Shown here: piece by piece, positions 8,510-16,498 of the stretch
Layout of the letters: each line of letters opens with the position of its first letter
Numbering within the stretch: position 1 is the first letter of the stretch
DNA from: an uncultured Flavobacteriales bacterium
GTDB taxonomy: Bacteria > Bacteroidota > Bacteroidia > Flavobacteriales > Crocinitomicaceae
Reading direction: 5' to 3'
Assembly (NCBI GenBank): GCA_946480085.1
Contig: CAMLHZ010000003.1
Span: 62,001-126,000, forward strand
DNA: 64,000 nucleotides
The notes under the pieces: model-generated
The model's input: the letters and a program-made list of their open reading frames with translations, nothing else
Databases searched by the model: none
Told to the model about the DNA's origin: nothing
Position numbers and translations under genes: made by a program

Positions 8510-10020
8510 AATGTTTTTTTCGGTGATAGTATTTCTATTTCTATATTCTTGTCTTTTGCGCGTACAATGAAATCGTCAATAGATTCCGTTATGTCGTAAG
8601 CAAGATACTTAACATCTCTTTGATCGATAATCACTTTCACATTGTTCGGAATGTTGGTCAACGTTTTCAGTAACGAAGCCTTATTCAGGAATGTCATGTG
8701 TTCAGTCAATCGAATAGTATAAACGTTGTCATTCACATGCATGTAATGAGATAGCTTAAAATTGTGGTATAAAATTACAAGGAAGGACACAATTAAACCA
8801 GATAATATTCCAATTAACAAATCTGTACATAAGATACAGATGATGGTCGCTAAAAATGGAATGAATTGCAGCCAACCTTCTTTGTACACCTTTTTAAACA
8901 AACTTGGTTTTGCCAGTTTAAATCCAACTTGAATCAATATTGCCGCTAAAGAAGCGTATGGAATGAATCCAAAAAGACTTGGAAGGAGCAGTACGGCTAA
9001 GGCGATAAAAACTCCATGGGAAATGGCCGCCAGCTTGTTTGTTCCACCAGAATTAATGTTTGCTGAAGTTCTAACTACCACTTGTGTAACTGGAAGTCCA
9101 CCAATCAATCCCGAAAGAATATTTCCGGTTCCCTGAGCAATTAATTCTCTGTTTCCCGGAGTAACCCTTTTCTTCGGATCAAGTTTATCTGAAGCTTCAA
9201 CACTTAACAAGGTTTCCAAACTTGCTACTATTGCAATGATGATTGCAACGATGTAGACTTCCTTGTTTGTTGCCAGTTGTGAGAAATCAGGGAAAGTGAA
9301 AAACTCCTTCATTGGTTTACCCGCAATTCCTAAATCCACTCGGTGCTGCAAATCGATAGCCCAGGTAGTTCCTTCAAGCCCTAGTGTTATCAAAATTCCA
9401 ATTAACACTACAATTAAAGGTCCTGGAACGAATTTTAGAAAGGTACGTTGAATTAATTTTCGTTCCCACAGAATGAGAAGAAAAAGCGAAAAAGCACAAA
9501 TAATGACTGCGCTTGGAGTGATGAACTTCAAACTGTGATAGAGTTCTGTAAAGGTGTTTTCTCCATCGGCCTGCAAAAACGATTCATCGCCTTCGTAGTC
9601 CTTATCGTAACCCAAGGCATGTGGCCATTGTTTGAAAATAATCAATAAACCAATTGCGGCAAGCATCCCTTTCACCACTACATTAGGGAAGTAAAACGAT
9701 AAGTAGCCAGCTTTTACCAATCCAAAAATGATTTGAATCACACCAGCAACCACAACCGCACAAAGGAAAACTTCAAATGAACCTAAATCTTTAATCGAGT
9801 CTGCAACAATGGTTGCCAATCCAGCAGCTGGACCAGAAACTCCAATTGCGGAACCCGAAATAAGTCCAACTACCAATCCACCAATGATTCCGGCAATTAA
9901 TCCGGAAAATGGATTTGCTTCCGATGCCAGAGCAATTCCAAGACATAGCGGTACGGCTACTAAAAATACAACAAGACCAGCCGGGATGTCTTGCTTCCAA
10001 GTTTTAAAAATATCTCTCAT
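8506..10020 (-). CDS. SulP-family anion transporter with STAS domain
   Basis: A 504-residue inner-membrane permease of the SulP/SLC26 family. Residues 1 to about 420 hold the transmembrane core, with early motifs PAGLVVFLVAVPLCLGIALA and GVSGPAAGLATIVA. The C-terminal 80 residues (NNVKVIIDQRDVKYLAYDI) form a cytoplasmic STAS domain, somewhat short. SulP proteins move sulfate, bicarbonate or other anions with Na+ or H+. The overlapping downstream carbonic anhydrase favours bicarbonate as substrate, which is inference from gene order. The upstream gene at 10050 is 29 bp away and probably in the same transcript. Confidence 0.92.
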   Translation of the reverse strand: MRDIFKTWKQDIPAGLVVFLVAVPLCLGIALASEANPFSGLIAGIIGGLVVGLISGSAIGVSGPAAGLATIVADSIKDLGSFEVFLCAVVVAGVIQIIFGLVKAGYLSFYFPNVVVKGMLAAIGLLIIFKQWPHALGYDKDYEGDESFLQADGENTFTELYHSLKFITPSAVIICAFSLFLLILWERKLIQRTFLKFVPGPLIVVLIGILITLGLEGTTWAIDLQHRVDLGIAGKPMKEFFTFPDFSQLATNKEVYIVAIIIAIVASLETLLSVEASDKLDPKKRVTPGNRELIAQGTGNILSGLIGGLPVTQVVVRTSANINSGGTNKLAAISHGVFIALAVLLLPSLFGFIPYASLAAILIQVGFKLAKPSLFKKVYKEGWLQFIPFLATIICILCTDLLIGILSGLIVSFLVILYHNFKLSHYMHVNDNVYTIRLTEHMTFLNKASLLKTLTNIPNNVKVIIDQRDVKYLAYDITESIDDFIVRAKDKNIEIEILSPKKTL

Positions 10021-10049
10021 GAATAAAAATGATAACGTATAACCTAATT

Positions 10050-10400
10050 TTAGCTAAGTACGTTCGTCATTTCCGGAGGATTGTCGAGTGGAATTCTGTC
10101 TTGACCAATTGGTTTTGCGGCAGCGTTGCAGAACCCTGTCTTGTCAAGAAGCTGAATGGAAAAATGAAAATTTGAACTACAGATTCCTTCTTCCAGATGA
10201 AGTTCTTCTTCCAGAAGGTTTACTGCGCGTTTACTGCTTTTGTTTGAGTCTGAATCAGAATCGGTGTCGGAATCGTCTTCGTCTGATGCGAATTCGATTT
10301 TTTCTTTTTGCCAACCATATGTCCATACCAGATTCCCAACCAAATTACTGGTCAATGCAAGGAAACAAATAAGGGAATATGTTCGCAAATGTTTTAACAC
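10050..10400 (-). CDS. Small exported or membrane-anchored acidic protein
   Basis: A 116-residue product with an N-terminal hydrophobic helix (about residues 8-28), then a low-complexity acidic and serine stretch of D/S repeats (about 39-56), then an acidic EEE-rich part with two Cys. No family is recognised. It lies 29 bp upstream of the SulP gene in the same direction. The ORF on the opposite strand here has a less protein-like composition. Confidence is moderate because the protein is short and unrecognised. Confidence 0.5.
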   Translation of the reverse strand: MLKHLRTYSLICFLALTSNLVGNLVWTYGWQKEKIEFASDEDDSDTDSDSDSNKSSKRAVNLLEEELHLEEGICSSNFHFSIQLLDKTGFCNAAAKPIGQDRIPLDNPPEMTNVLS

Positions 10401-10601
10401 GGTGTAAATATACGTACAAGGGTAGATTTGCCTGAATCATTCGTTAACTTTTTTGTTAAAATGCTGATGACGTATTGTTATTGTTGACTTCTACAGGAAT
10501 GGAAGTGTAGTTAATAATCGAAGTTTACCCCGATTAGGGTAGCGAGAGAATAGGTGCATACTACAAAGTAGTAGTTGATGGTTATCAATGTGTGACTGAC
10601 A

Positions 10602-10632
10602 TTTGGAATTTAATTGGAAACGTGTATTTTAG
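10602..10632 (+). promoter_or_regulatory. Bacteroidota-type promoter for the cyclo-ligase gene
   Basis: TTTG at 10602-10605, a 19-bp spacer and TATTTTAG at 10625-10632 match the Bacteroidota consensus TTTG-N19-TAnnTTTG with one mismatch. The start codon follows 25 bp downstream. Confidence 0.5.
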
Positions 10633-10657
10633 CCGTTCTTAATCAGGTTGAAAGCGT

Positions 10658-11224
10658 ATGCTAAAGGAAGAGTTGAGAGATATTTATAAGGAGAAACGCC
10701 GAACTTTACCGCCAGGTGAGTTAGAGCGCTTATCTGAAATAATTGTTGAGCAAACATTGACTCACTTTCAGTTGAGCGGTAAGATCATTTCCTTATTTCT
10801 TCCAATTGAGCGTCATAAAGAAATCAATACTTATTTGCTTTGGGAACGCGCTTCTAACTTGGGTGCAACCATAGCTGTTCCAAAAACGAATTTTGACACC
10901 TTGGAAATGCGTCATTATTTGTTTGAACAAACCGATCAATTAGAATTGAATGAGAAAGGAATTCCAGAACCCAAAAAGGGGAAAGTAATTGCTGCAGATA
11001 GATTTGAGATCGTTTTTGTTCCCTTACTTGCCGTTGATAAAAGTGGAAATCGGGTAGGTTACGGAAAAGGATTCTATGATAGATTCCTGCGTAAGTGTTC
11101 TCCCTCTTGTCAGTTTATTGGGTTGCATTTCTTTAATCTCGAAGAGAGGATCGAAGATGTTCTTCCAACTGATGTGAAATTGAATGCAGTTGTAACTCCT
11201 ACGTCCATTTATCGTTTCGATTGA
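10658..11224 (+). CDS. 5-formyltetrahydrofolate cyclo-ligase
   Basis: Converts 5-formyl-THF to 5,10-methenyl-THF with ATP, returning a storage folate to the one-carbon pool. The 188-residue length is normal. The family signature GYGKGFYDRF lies at residues 134-143, and the ATP-binding start shows KEKRRTLPP (about 11-19). A strong promoter candidate lies just upstream. The gene is the last backbone gene before the integrated element; its 3' end is 148 bp from the left end repeat and is not disrupted. Confidence 0.93.
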   Translation: MLKEELRDIYKEKRRTLPPGELERLSEIIVEQTLTHFQLSGKIISLFLPIERHKEINTYLLWERASNLGATIAVPKTNFDTLEMRHYLFEQTDQLELNEKGIPEPKKGKVIAADRFEIVFVPLLAVDKSGNRVGYGKGFYDRFLRKCSPSCQFIGLHFFNLEERIEDVLPTDVKLNAVVTPTSIYRFD

Positions 11225-11358
11225 TGTCAAACACATAGGAACATTCACCAAAATCTTTAAAATCCTTTAGAATCCCTGCATCCCAATCACAATAAAGGAT
11301 TCAGCGCATTCGTTATACATAGAGGAACTAGCAGGATTCTAGGGGAATTGGGGGTCAG

Positions 11359-11389
11359 AAACTCAATATTCCTACCCTTTTTAGTACCC
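11359..11389. repeat. Left end of the integrated element (attL-like repeat)
   Basis: The 17-bp sequence TACCCTTTTTAGTACCC (11373-11389) has a partner at 42506-42522, TACCCTTATTCGTACCC, identical at 15 of 17 positions. Both copies are followed by AAACT within one base. A 9-bp AAACTCAAT also occurs in both ends (11359-11367 and 42524-42532). The recombinase gene starts 52 bp further in. This fits recombination ends, though mismatches mean the exact core is not resolved. Confidence 0.5.
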
Positions 11390-11441
11390 AAACTGCGGGT
11401 TATTCCTTATATGTTTGAATCAACCAATTAAAAGAATCACC

Positions 11442-12776
11442 ATGAAATTAAAGATCAATTTCATACTAAAAACGGGAGTTCAAGGAGAAATTCCTGTATT
11501 AGCTGTAATGAACTTCGGTTACAAAGAGTTCGATGCGTTGAAACAAACGTATGTGTATAAACCACTGCGTTATTACACAGGAGTTAAAGTTACGAAATCT
11601 GCTTGGGATGAATTAGAAAAACTTCCGAGAGATAAATCCAAACGAGCAACGCTTCTGCAAATTGAAAAGCAAGCAACGGATATTTTCAATTATCTGATCA
11701 CAACAGAAACAGTAACCCCTGAACGCTTCAAACAAGAGTTGGACGTTAAGATCAAGAAGAAAGAAGAACAAGCAATCGTAACCCGAGTTCGATTGGTAGA
11801 TTTCATTGAAAATGAAATCCTGTTAGAAAATGGAATCAAACAAGGAACTAAGAACTGCTATCAAGTTTTAGCGAATCGAATAGCTGATTTTGAAACTAAA
11901 ATCGGAAAGCATTTGTACAGTAGTGATCTGAATGAGGAATTGTATGTGAGTTTTATGAATACGATCCGTGAACGCTGTACACGAATCAATGCGGTTACTC
12001 ATTACTACAAAGCTTTTAAAGCAGTGTTGAACAGAATTGCTCGAAAGTATAAAGTGAATGTGTTCAACCCCACAAAAGAACTGCGAACCACGGACAAATT
12101 ACGTTCGGTTACGGAAGAGAAAATTTATCTTGAATTTTCGCAGATTGAGAAGATTATCGCTTATCAACCAACCTCGGATGAATTAGCAAACGCAAAACTC
12201 ATTTTACTCACACTTCTTTTCACTGGATGCAGATATTCCGACGTTCATAAGATCAAGCCCGAATACACATACTCGAAAAACAACGTAACGTTTCATTACG
12301 CACGTTATTTGACAACGAAAACCGATACAGAAATCGTTGTACCAATTTTAAAACCATTGCAGGAAGCATTTGATGCAAACGGAGGAATCGCAGAACCCAT
12401 GGCAATGCAAAAGTTCAACACACTCGCACGGAATATTGCTGAAAGTGTTGGATTAAAGGAAGAAATCACCCTCTCTCATACGAACTCTTTTGGTAAGAAA
12501 GAACTAACAACCAAAAAGCTGTTTCAACTGATTAGTTCACATATCGGGCGTAGGTCATTTGTTACCAATTTGATGAGTTACATTCCGATTACGGTGTTAA
12601 GTAAGATAACTGGACACACCAATTCAGCAGTAGAATCTGATTTCAAAGGATTGGGTAGTAGTGAGATTTTCAAGTACAACAAAATTTCATTGGTCGATAA
12701 CGCTGCACTACTTGTGAAAATACTCCGAATTTATACGGAAGATAAACTGGATGATTTCCCAATAAACTTGGTGTAA
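11442..12776 (+). CDS. Tyrosine recombinase (integrase) of the element
   Basis: This 444-residue site-specific recombinase has the Bacteroidota layout: an N-terminal arm-binding region, a SAM-like core-binding domain (about 110-215) and a C-terminal catalytic domain. The start at ATG 11442 is chosen over a TTG at 11415. Catalytic residues seen are Arg264 in TGCRYSD, His367 and Arg370 in SHIGRRSF, and His392 in ITGHT. The usual nucleophile position nine residues later is Phe401; the nearest Tyr is Tyr412 in FKYNK. Either the active-site helix carries an insertion or the enzyme is impaired. Located just inside the left end repeat, it is presumably the integrase of the 31-kb element. Confidence 0.92.
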   Translation: MKLKINFILKTGVQGEIPVLAVMNFGYKEFDALKQTYVYKPLRYYTGVKVTKSAWDELEKLPRDKSKRATLLQIEKQATDIFNYLITTETVTPERFKQELDVKIKKKEEQAIVTRVRLVDFIENEILLENGIKQGTKNCYQVLANRIADFETKIGKHLYSSDLNEELYVSFMNTIRERCTRINAVTHYYKAFKAVLNRIARKYKVNVFNPTKELRTTDKLRSVTEEKIYLEFSQIEKIIAYQPTSDELANAKLILLTLLFTGCRYSDVHKIKPEYTYSKNNVTFHYARYLTTKTDTEIVVPILKPLQEAFDANGGIAEPMAMQKFNTLARNIAESVGLKEEITLSHTNSFGKKELTTKKLFQLISSHIGRRSFVTNLMSYIPITVLSKITGHTNSAVESDFKGLGSSEIFKYNKISLVDNAALLVKILRIYTEDKLDDFPINLV

Positions 12777-12784
12777 GATCAAAT

Positions 12785-12816
12785 AAAAAGCGACCTCAAT
12801 TCGGGGTCGCTTTTTT
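12785..12816. terminator. Bidirectional intrinsic terminator
   Basis: AGCGACC and GGTCGCT arms, flanked by an A run on the left and TTTTTT on the right, lie between the convergent recombinase and excisionase-like genes and can stop transcription from both sides. Confidence 0.85.
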
Positions 12817-12821
12817 GGTGG

Positions 12822-13154
12822 TTACATCGTTGTTGATGCTTGTTTGCGTTGGATGTATTCCATGATTGCACTGCGGGAAAAACGCACGGTTCTCTCGTTG
12901 ATCCGAATAGCAATCAAAACTCCATCACGAACGAGTTTAATAAGGGAGTTCTTCCCGATTTTCAAGATGCGTTTCACTTGCTCATTGTTAAGCAATTCAT
13001 CTTCGTTTTTAGGTGCGCTAGGTTCAACAACTGTACTGCGATTTCGATTTCTTTCCAGTTCCAAAATGCGCTTTTGCTGTTCTCCAACTGTTTGTTTCAA
13101 TCGTTCAATTTCCTCGCACATTTTTTCGATGGCGAGTTTAACCACTGTTTCCAT
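12822..13154 (-). CDS. Excisionase-like helix-turn-helix protein
   Basis: A 110-residue protein. Residues 1-40 are a predicted coiled coil (EKMCEEIERLKQTVGEQQKR). Residues 52-105 form a MerR/excisionase-type winged helix (NNEQVKRILKIGKNSLIKL, then a wing RINERTVRFSRSAIMEYI). Such proteins next to a tyrosine recombinase usually act as recombination directionality factors or as regulators. It converges on the recombinase gene, with a shared terminator between. Confidence 0.8.
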   Translation of the reverse strand: METVVKLAIEKMCEEIERLKQTVGEQQKRILELERNRNRSTVVEPSAPKNEDELLNNEQVKRILKIGKNSLIKLVRDGVLIAIRINERTVRFSRSAIMEYIQRKQASTTM

Positions 13155-13357
13155 GATTAAAGGTGTTTTTTAATGGTTGATCTCCTTTGTTTTTTAATCT
13201 CTCCATCCATTCAGAAATAGGAATGTATCTTAGATATAATCCAAGTATATGAAAGAAATGAAAACCGAAAAAACATTGGGGTACTCCAAAAATTCAACTT
13301 TTTCTAAGTTTTAACATTTGGGGATCGAAAAGGACTCAAAAGGATCAAAAATGGAGT

Positions 13358-14230
13358 TTATTCGAGTCCCTTTTTAACGGTTTCAATATCGGAATCAATG
13401 AGTGAAGTTGCAGAAACCGAACCGATGTTTTCGAAAAAAGACCGAACGATGAGCAGATTTTGAAGTGTTGCTTTTTCACTGGAAAAGGTCAACGGATGAA
13501 GTAGTTTTTTGTACAGTTCCGAATGCGTGATTTGACTATACGAAATCCCTAAAAAGGAATGCAAAGCATCCGCACACTTGCTGACATTCTTTTTGTGTTT
13601 TGTACCTATTAACTGCGAAATGTAATAAGCAATCAAAACCTGTTGTGAACGGGTGAATTTGGCTTCATACGATTGTTGACCAATAGCAAAACCTTCACTA
13701 GAAATCGGTTGTTCGGTACCGTCTTGCTTATCGGAAAATTCTTCGCTCAATTCTTGTGTTGCCCGATCCAACGCCAAGAGCAAAACAACCTTTTCATCAC
13801 TGTATTTCACTAACCGTCGTTCGGTGTCTATCAGTTCTAAAACCGATTTGTTGCTTTCTTCAATGGCTTGCAGGTAGAGCCAGTTCAACTGGTAGAGCCT
13901 TTCGGCAACGGAGGCATTGATGATAAACGTCTGTTCAATGATATTCGAAGTCATTTCCTGAATGGGCGAAAGGTTGGAAAGCGTCAATTCGAGCGGGTTC
14001 ATTTCACCTAGTTTTTGATGATGCCTGAACGTGGAAACCAACGAATGATAAAATACGGAATAGCAGGGAATGTTTTCGTTTTCCAGGAACAACGTGCGCC
14101 TGAAATATTCGCTCGCATACGATTTGTCTGTTGCTTTCTCTAAATTCAACAGATACCGACGTTTCAACGATTGATAAAAACGTGTATAGGCTTTTTGAAA
14201 CAGCTCTTCAGGTGATTGATTTGCTTCCAT
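13358..14230 (-). CDS. Element-borne protein of unknown function, possibly RteC-like
   Basis: A 290-residue, soluble, helix-rich protein without signal peptide. I do not recognise it firmly. The C-terminal part (FTRSQQVLIAYYISQLIG, then SKCADALHSFLGISYSQI) recalls the C-terminal layout of RteC regulators of Bacteroides conjugative transposons, but this is weak. Its upstream region (14305-14450) carries an ordered array of 21-bp iterons, so the protein may bind them and act in element control or replication. Neither is proved by sequence; a diverged replication initiator remains possible. Confidence 0.65.
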   Translation of the reverse strand: MEANQSPEELFQKAYTRFYQSLKRRYLLNLEKATDKSYASEYFRRTLFLENENIPCYSVFYHSLVSTFRHHQKLGEMNPLELTLSNLSPIQEMTSNIIEQTFIINASVAERLYQLNWLYLQAIEESNKSVLELIDTERRLVKYSDEKVVLLLALDRATQELSEEFSDKQDGTEQPISSEGFAIGQQSYEAKFTRSQQVLIAYYISQLIGTKHKKNVSKCADALHSFLGISYSQITHSELYKKLLHPLTFSSEKATLQNLLIVRSFFENIGSVSATSLIDSDIETVKKGLE

Positions 14231-14304
14231 AATAGAATAACGTTTAGGGATCGTAAATCTTACATCAAACAGGCAAAATTCCTGAACCCCAGTAAAAACC
14301 CATG

Positions 14305-14450
14305 TTACACCATTCTACACCATGTTTGCAGTAGCTTACCGCAAGTAGTGCATTAGTTGATCGCATGAAATTCCAACTTTACACCATTACATTTCAACTT
14401 TACACCATGGGTTAAGTACTTTACACCATTGACAGAGTACTTTCCACCAT
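14305..14450. repeat. 21-bp iteron array (TTTACACCAT)
   Basis: Four copies of the motif TTTACACCAT (last one TTTCCACCAT) start at 14378, 14399, 14420 and 14441, that is exactly 21 bp apart, or two helical turns. Two further shorter copies, TTACACCAT at 14305 and TCTACACCAT at 14314, lie about 65 bp before the ordered block. Such spacing puts every site on the same face of the DNA, as in plasmid replication origins or operator arrays. The array is 75 bp upstream of the unknown protein that starts at 14230. Confidence 0.8.
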
Positions 14451-14461
14451 TCATCTAAAAC

Positions 14462-14919
14462 AGCATATATTTCGCTGAAAAAGCGACTATCCGACTCCAT
14501 TTCTACTCGATTCCAACTCGAATCTGTTTCGATGAATCTTTCTTTCCGACTTGACCAATTCAACTATCCGACTTGACTAACTTTTCTTTTCGATAGACGA
14601 ATAGATTGTTGTTATTGCGCGTAGTTGAATCCGAGTCGGTTTTGAGTCCATTTCGAGTAGGATTGATTTCGACGAATCTTACTTTTCGACTAGCCCAATT
14701 CAACGTTTCAACTTGCCGAAGTTTACTTTTCAATAGACGAATAAGCTGCTGTTACTGTGGTTGGTTGAATCCGAGTCGGTTTGAGTCGATTTTGAGTTGA
14801 ATCTCTTTCGACGAATCTTTCTTTTCGACTTGACGAATCGTTTGATCCGATTTGCCCAAGTTTACTTTTCTATCGACTAAGCCTTTACATACAGAAAAAT
14901 AGGTAAAAGTCAAGTCGAA
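14462..14919. repeat. Three tandem ~140-bp repeats
   Basis: Three degenerate copies are marked by GAyGAATCTT at 14531, 14671 and 14810 (spacing 140 and 139 bp). Other shared parts are TTGAATCCGAGTCGGTTTTGAG before copies two and three, and TTTACTTTTC or CTTTTCTTTTC followed by a GACGAATA or GACTAA block. The motif TTCGACTTGAC at 14824-14834 recurs inverted as GTCAAGTCGAA at 14909-14919. No convincing gene is encoded here. The whole 728-bp gap 14231-14958 consists of the iterons plus this repeat. Confidence 0.75.
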
Positions 14920-14958
14920 TAATCCACTTTCTTCGAGTTAACTTGTAAAGAAAAAAGT

Positions 14959-15267
14959 ATGAGTAAAGAAATTACCGTAAATGAGCTGTTAGATGCAGTT
15001 TTGGCAAACCTGCCAGTACAAACTATCCATCCGATTCACAAAGCCATGTTGGAAGAGTCATGTGAACATGTATTGAAAAAGAAAGACGAATTTGATTCGA
15101 TCGAAGAAATGGAAAAAGCAATTCACTTATCTTTTTTGGTTCTCAACCCAGTGTTCCAATCAACAATGAATGCTGCTTTGGAGTATGCAGATACGGTAAC
15201 GATTAATTACCGAGGTGTGAACGAAATTTTGACTAGTGAATCTCCAATACTGAAATCGGTGAATTGA
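14959..15267 (+). CDS. Small acidic protein of unknown function
   Basis: A 102-residue soluble protein with an acidic helical middle part (EESCEHVLKKKDEFDSIEEM). No family is recognised. It follows the 140-bp repeats directly and precedes the hairpin array, so it is embedded in repeat-rich DNA of the element. The AAAGAAAAAAGT stretch before the ATG is a typical AT-rich Bacteroidota leader. It could be a repeat-associated maintenance or regulatory protein, which is speculation. Confidence 0.55.
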   Translation: MSKEITVNELLDAVLANLPVQTIHPIHKAMLEESCEHVLKKKDEFDSIEEMEKAIHLSFLVLNPVFQSTMNAALEYADTVTINYRGVNEILTSESPILKSVN

Positions 15268-15281
15268 AATAGAATAAAAAA

Positions 15282-15674
15282 TTAGTTGCCCACCTTTTAG
15301 TGGGCAGTTAGCACTTTATTCGGTCAAAATTCCCCATCAAACCATAATAAAAAGTTAGTTGCCCACTAAAAGGTGGGCAGTTAGTGTTTTTTTAAGCAAT
15401 TTTCGGTTCAAAGGAATAATAAAAAATTAGTTGCCCACTAAATGGTGGGCAGTTATGATTTTATTCAGATGGATCATTTTCAAAACAGAATAAAAATCTA
15501 CTTGCACCACCCTCTATGGGGCAAGTAACTTTTTATTTGGCAGTTTATCAATTTTCGAGGTTAAAAAATCTTAGTTGCACCACCTAACGTGGGGCAAGTA
15601 GAATTTAATTGCTCAAAATCGGGTTTCGAAAAGGAATAAAAAAACAGTTGCCCCACCCATTGCGGGGCAACTAG
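15282..15674. repeat. Six 72-bp tandem units, each with a 30-nt hairpin
   Basis: Hairpin units start at 15282, 15355, 15427, 15499, 15571 and 15645, a spacing of 72-74 bp. Units 1-3 pair TGCCCAC with GTGGGCA, and in plus-strand RNA the stem extends by G-U pairs. Unit 4 pairs TACTTGC with GCAAGTA, and unit 6 pairs AGTTGCCCC with GGGGCAACT. Stem bases change on both sides together between units 4 and 6. Each unit is preceded by an A run (AATAAAAA or similar), so on the minus strand each is a terminator-shaped hairpin plus T run. The spacers are themselves similar, so this is a degenerate tandem repeat rather than a CRISPR. It fills the 440-bp gap between two convergent genes. Confidence 0.85.
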
Positions 15675-15707
15675 AAAAAAATTGGAAACACCGACATTTG
15701 TGAGCTT

Positions 15708-16034
15708 TCAAGATTTAAGCAACAGCTTCTTGTATTTCCTGCGCTCCAAAGCCAGCCAATCATAAATTCCAGTTGCCAACCGTTCAAAAGACTCGTTGTC
15801 ATTAAAAGCAAGTTCCGTAACATGGTAGGCTCGGTCGCAATACTGATCCGTTAAATGCTCCAAACGTCTGTCGTTAATATTGAGTTCCATGAGAGAGAAA
15901 ACGGCTTGGGATATATCCAACGTGGCATTGTCGTTTCCGAACCCTAATAAGTTTAACCCGCAAACGGTATGTTCGTGCTTTAAATCGTCTTTTATCAATT
16001 GAATGATAAGCTTTTTGGAAGTTTTTTTCTGCAT
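15708..16034 (-). CDS. Small protein of unknown function
   Basis: A 108-residue soluble protein, lysine-rich at both ends (MQKKTSKKL, ERRKYKKLLLKS), with a central acidic part. No family recognised. It is divergent from the XRE regulator at 16209, sharing a 174-bp upstream region. Transcription leftward from it would run into the six terminator-shaped hairpins. The other small frame overlapping this region is less protein-like. Confidence 0.55.
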   Translation of the reverse strand: MQKKTSKKLIIQLIKDDLKHEHTVCGLNLLGFGNDNATLDISQAVFSLMELNINDRRLEHLTDQYCDRAYHVTELAFNDNESFERLATGIYDWLALERRKYKKLLLKS

Positions 16035-16169
16035 GACTCAATATTTTTATTGAATCAAAAGTAAACAAATAATGTTTCTTATGAAACAAATTTCAATTAC
16101 AAAGAAACATTTAATGATTACATGTAATCTTTTTACGTTTACATATCTAGTATTCACGAGGGGTTAGGC

Positions 16170-16201
16170 TTTGAACGTAAGTCAGAAATTTTTTATCTTT
16201 A
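16170..16201 (+). promoter_or_regulatory. Promoter for the XRE regulator
   Basis: TTTG at 16170-16173, a 20-bp spacer and TATCTTTA at 16194-16201 resemble the Bacteroidota promoter with one mismatch. The ATG at 16209 is only 7 bp further, so the mRNA would be nearly leaderless. Confidence 0.4.
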
Positions 16202-16208
16202 TCCCACC

Positions 16209-16445
16209 ATGGGTGAAAATGATAAGGTAAAAATAAACCGAATTGCAGAAGTCTTATTTGAATTAGAGATTTCACAAACTGAATTGGCTGAACGTCTTGG
16301 AAAAAAGAGACAAGTAATCAATCGCTATTGCAAAAATGCTGGTCAACCCACCTTGGCATTTTTACGAGAAATTGCACTTGCATTGGGTGTAAACGTTCAG
16401 GAGCTTTTGGCTCCTACTCCTTCAAAAGAAAAAGAGGATAAATAA
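16209..16445 (+). CDS. XRE-family helix-turn-helix regulator
   Basis: A 78-residue protein that is essentially one Cro/C1-type HTH domain: RIAEVLFELEISQTELAERL, then KKRQVINRYCKNAGQPTLAF and LREIALALGVNVQELL. It is probably a local repressor or regulator for the element. It is divergent from the unknown gene at 15708-16034, and its stop lies 53 bp from the end of the convergent multicopper oxidase gene. Targets cannot be identified from the sequence alone. Confidence 0.85.
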   Translation: MGENDKVKINRIAEVLFELEISQTELAERLGKKRQVINRYCKNAGQPTLAFLREIALALGVNVQELLAPTPSKEKEDK

Positions 16446-16498
16446 CAATTGTATTATTTCAGTATCAACAAGATTTGTTCATCTCATTTCACTTCGCC

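Noticed and set aside
10088..10372. Plus-strand ORF of 94 residues opposite the small acidic protein
   Set aside because: Cys/Arg/Leu-rich shadow of the minus-strand frame; the minus frame has a signal-like start and lies in operon with SulP.
14606..14800. ORF of 64 residues in the 140-bp repeats
   Set aside because: It is made of the repeat itself and shows no leader or domain.
15282..15674. Possible CRISPR array
   Set aside because: Repeats differ from unit to unit, the spacers are similar to each other, and no cas gene is nearby. It is a tandem repeat with hairpins.
15282..15674. Integron attC sites
   Set aside because: The unit ends do not fit the RYYYAAC/GTTRRRY core pattern and no integron integrase or cassette genes are present.
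15874..16089. Minus-strand ORF of 71 residues overlapping the gene at 15708-16034
   Set aside because: Basic, Tyr/His-rich out-of-frame shadow; only one of the two frames is likely to be real and the 108-residue one has better composition.
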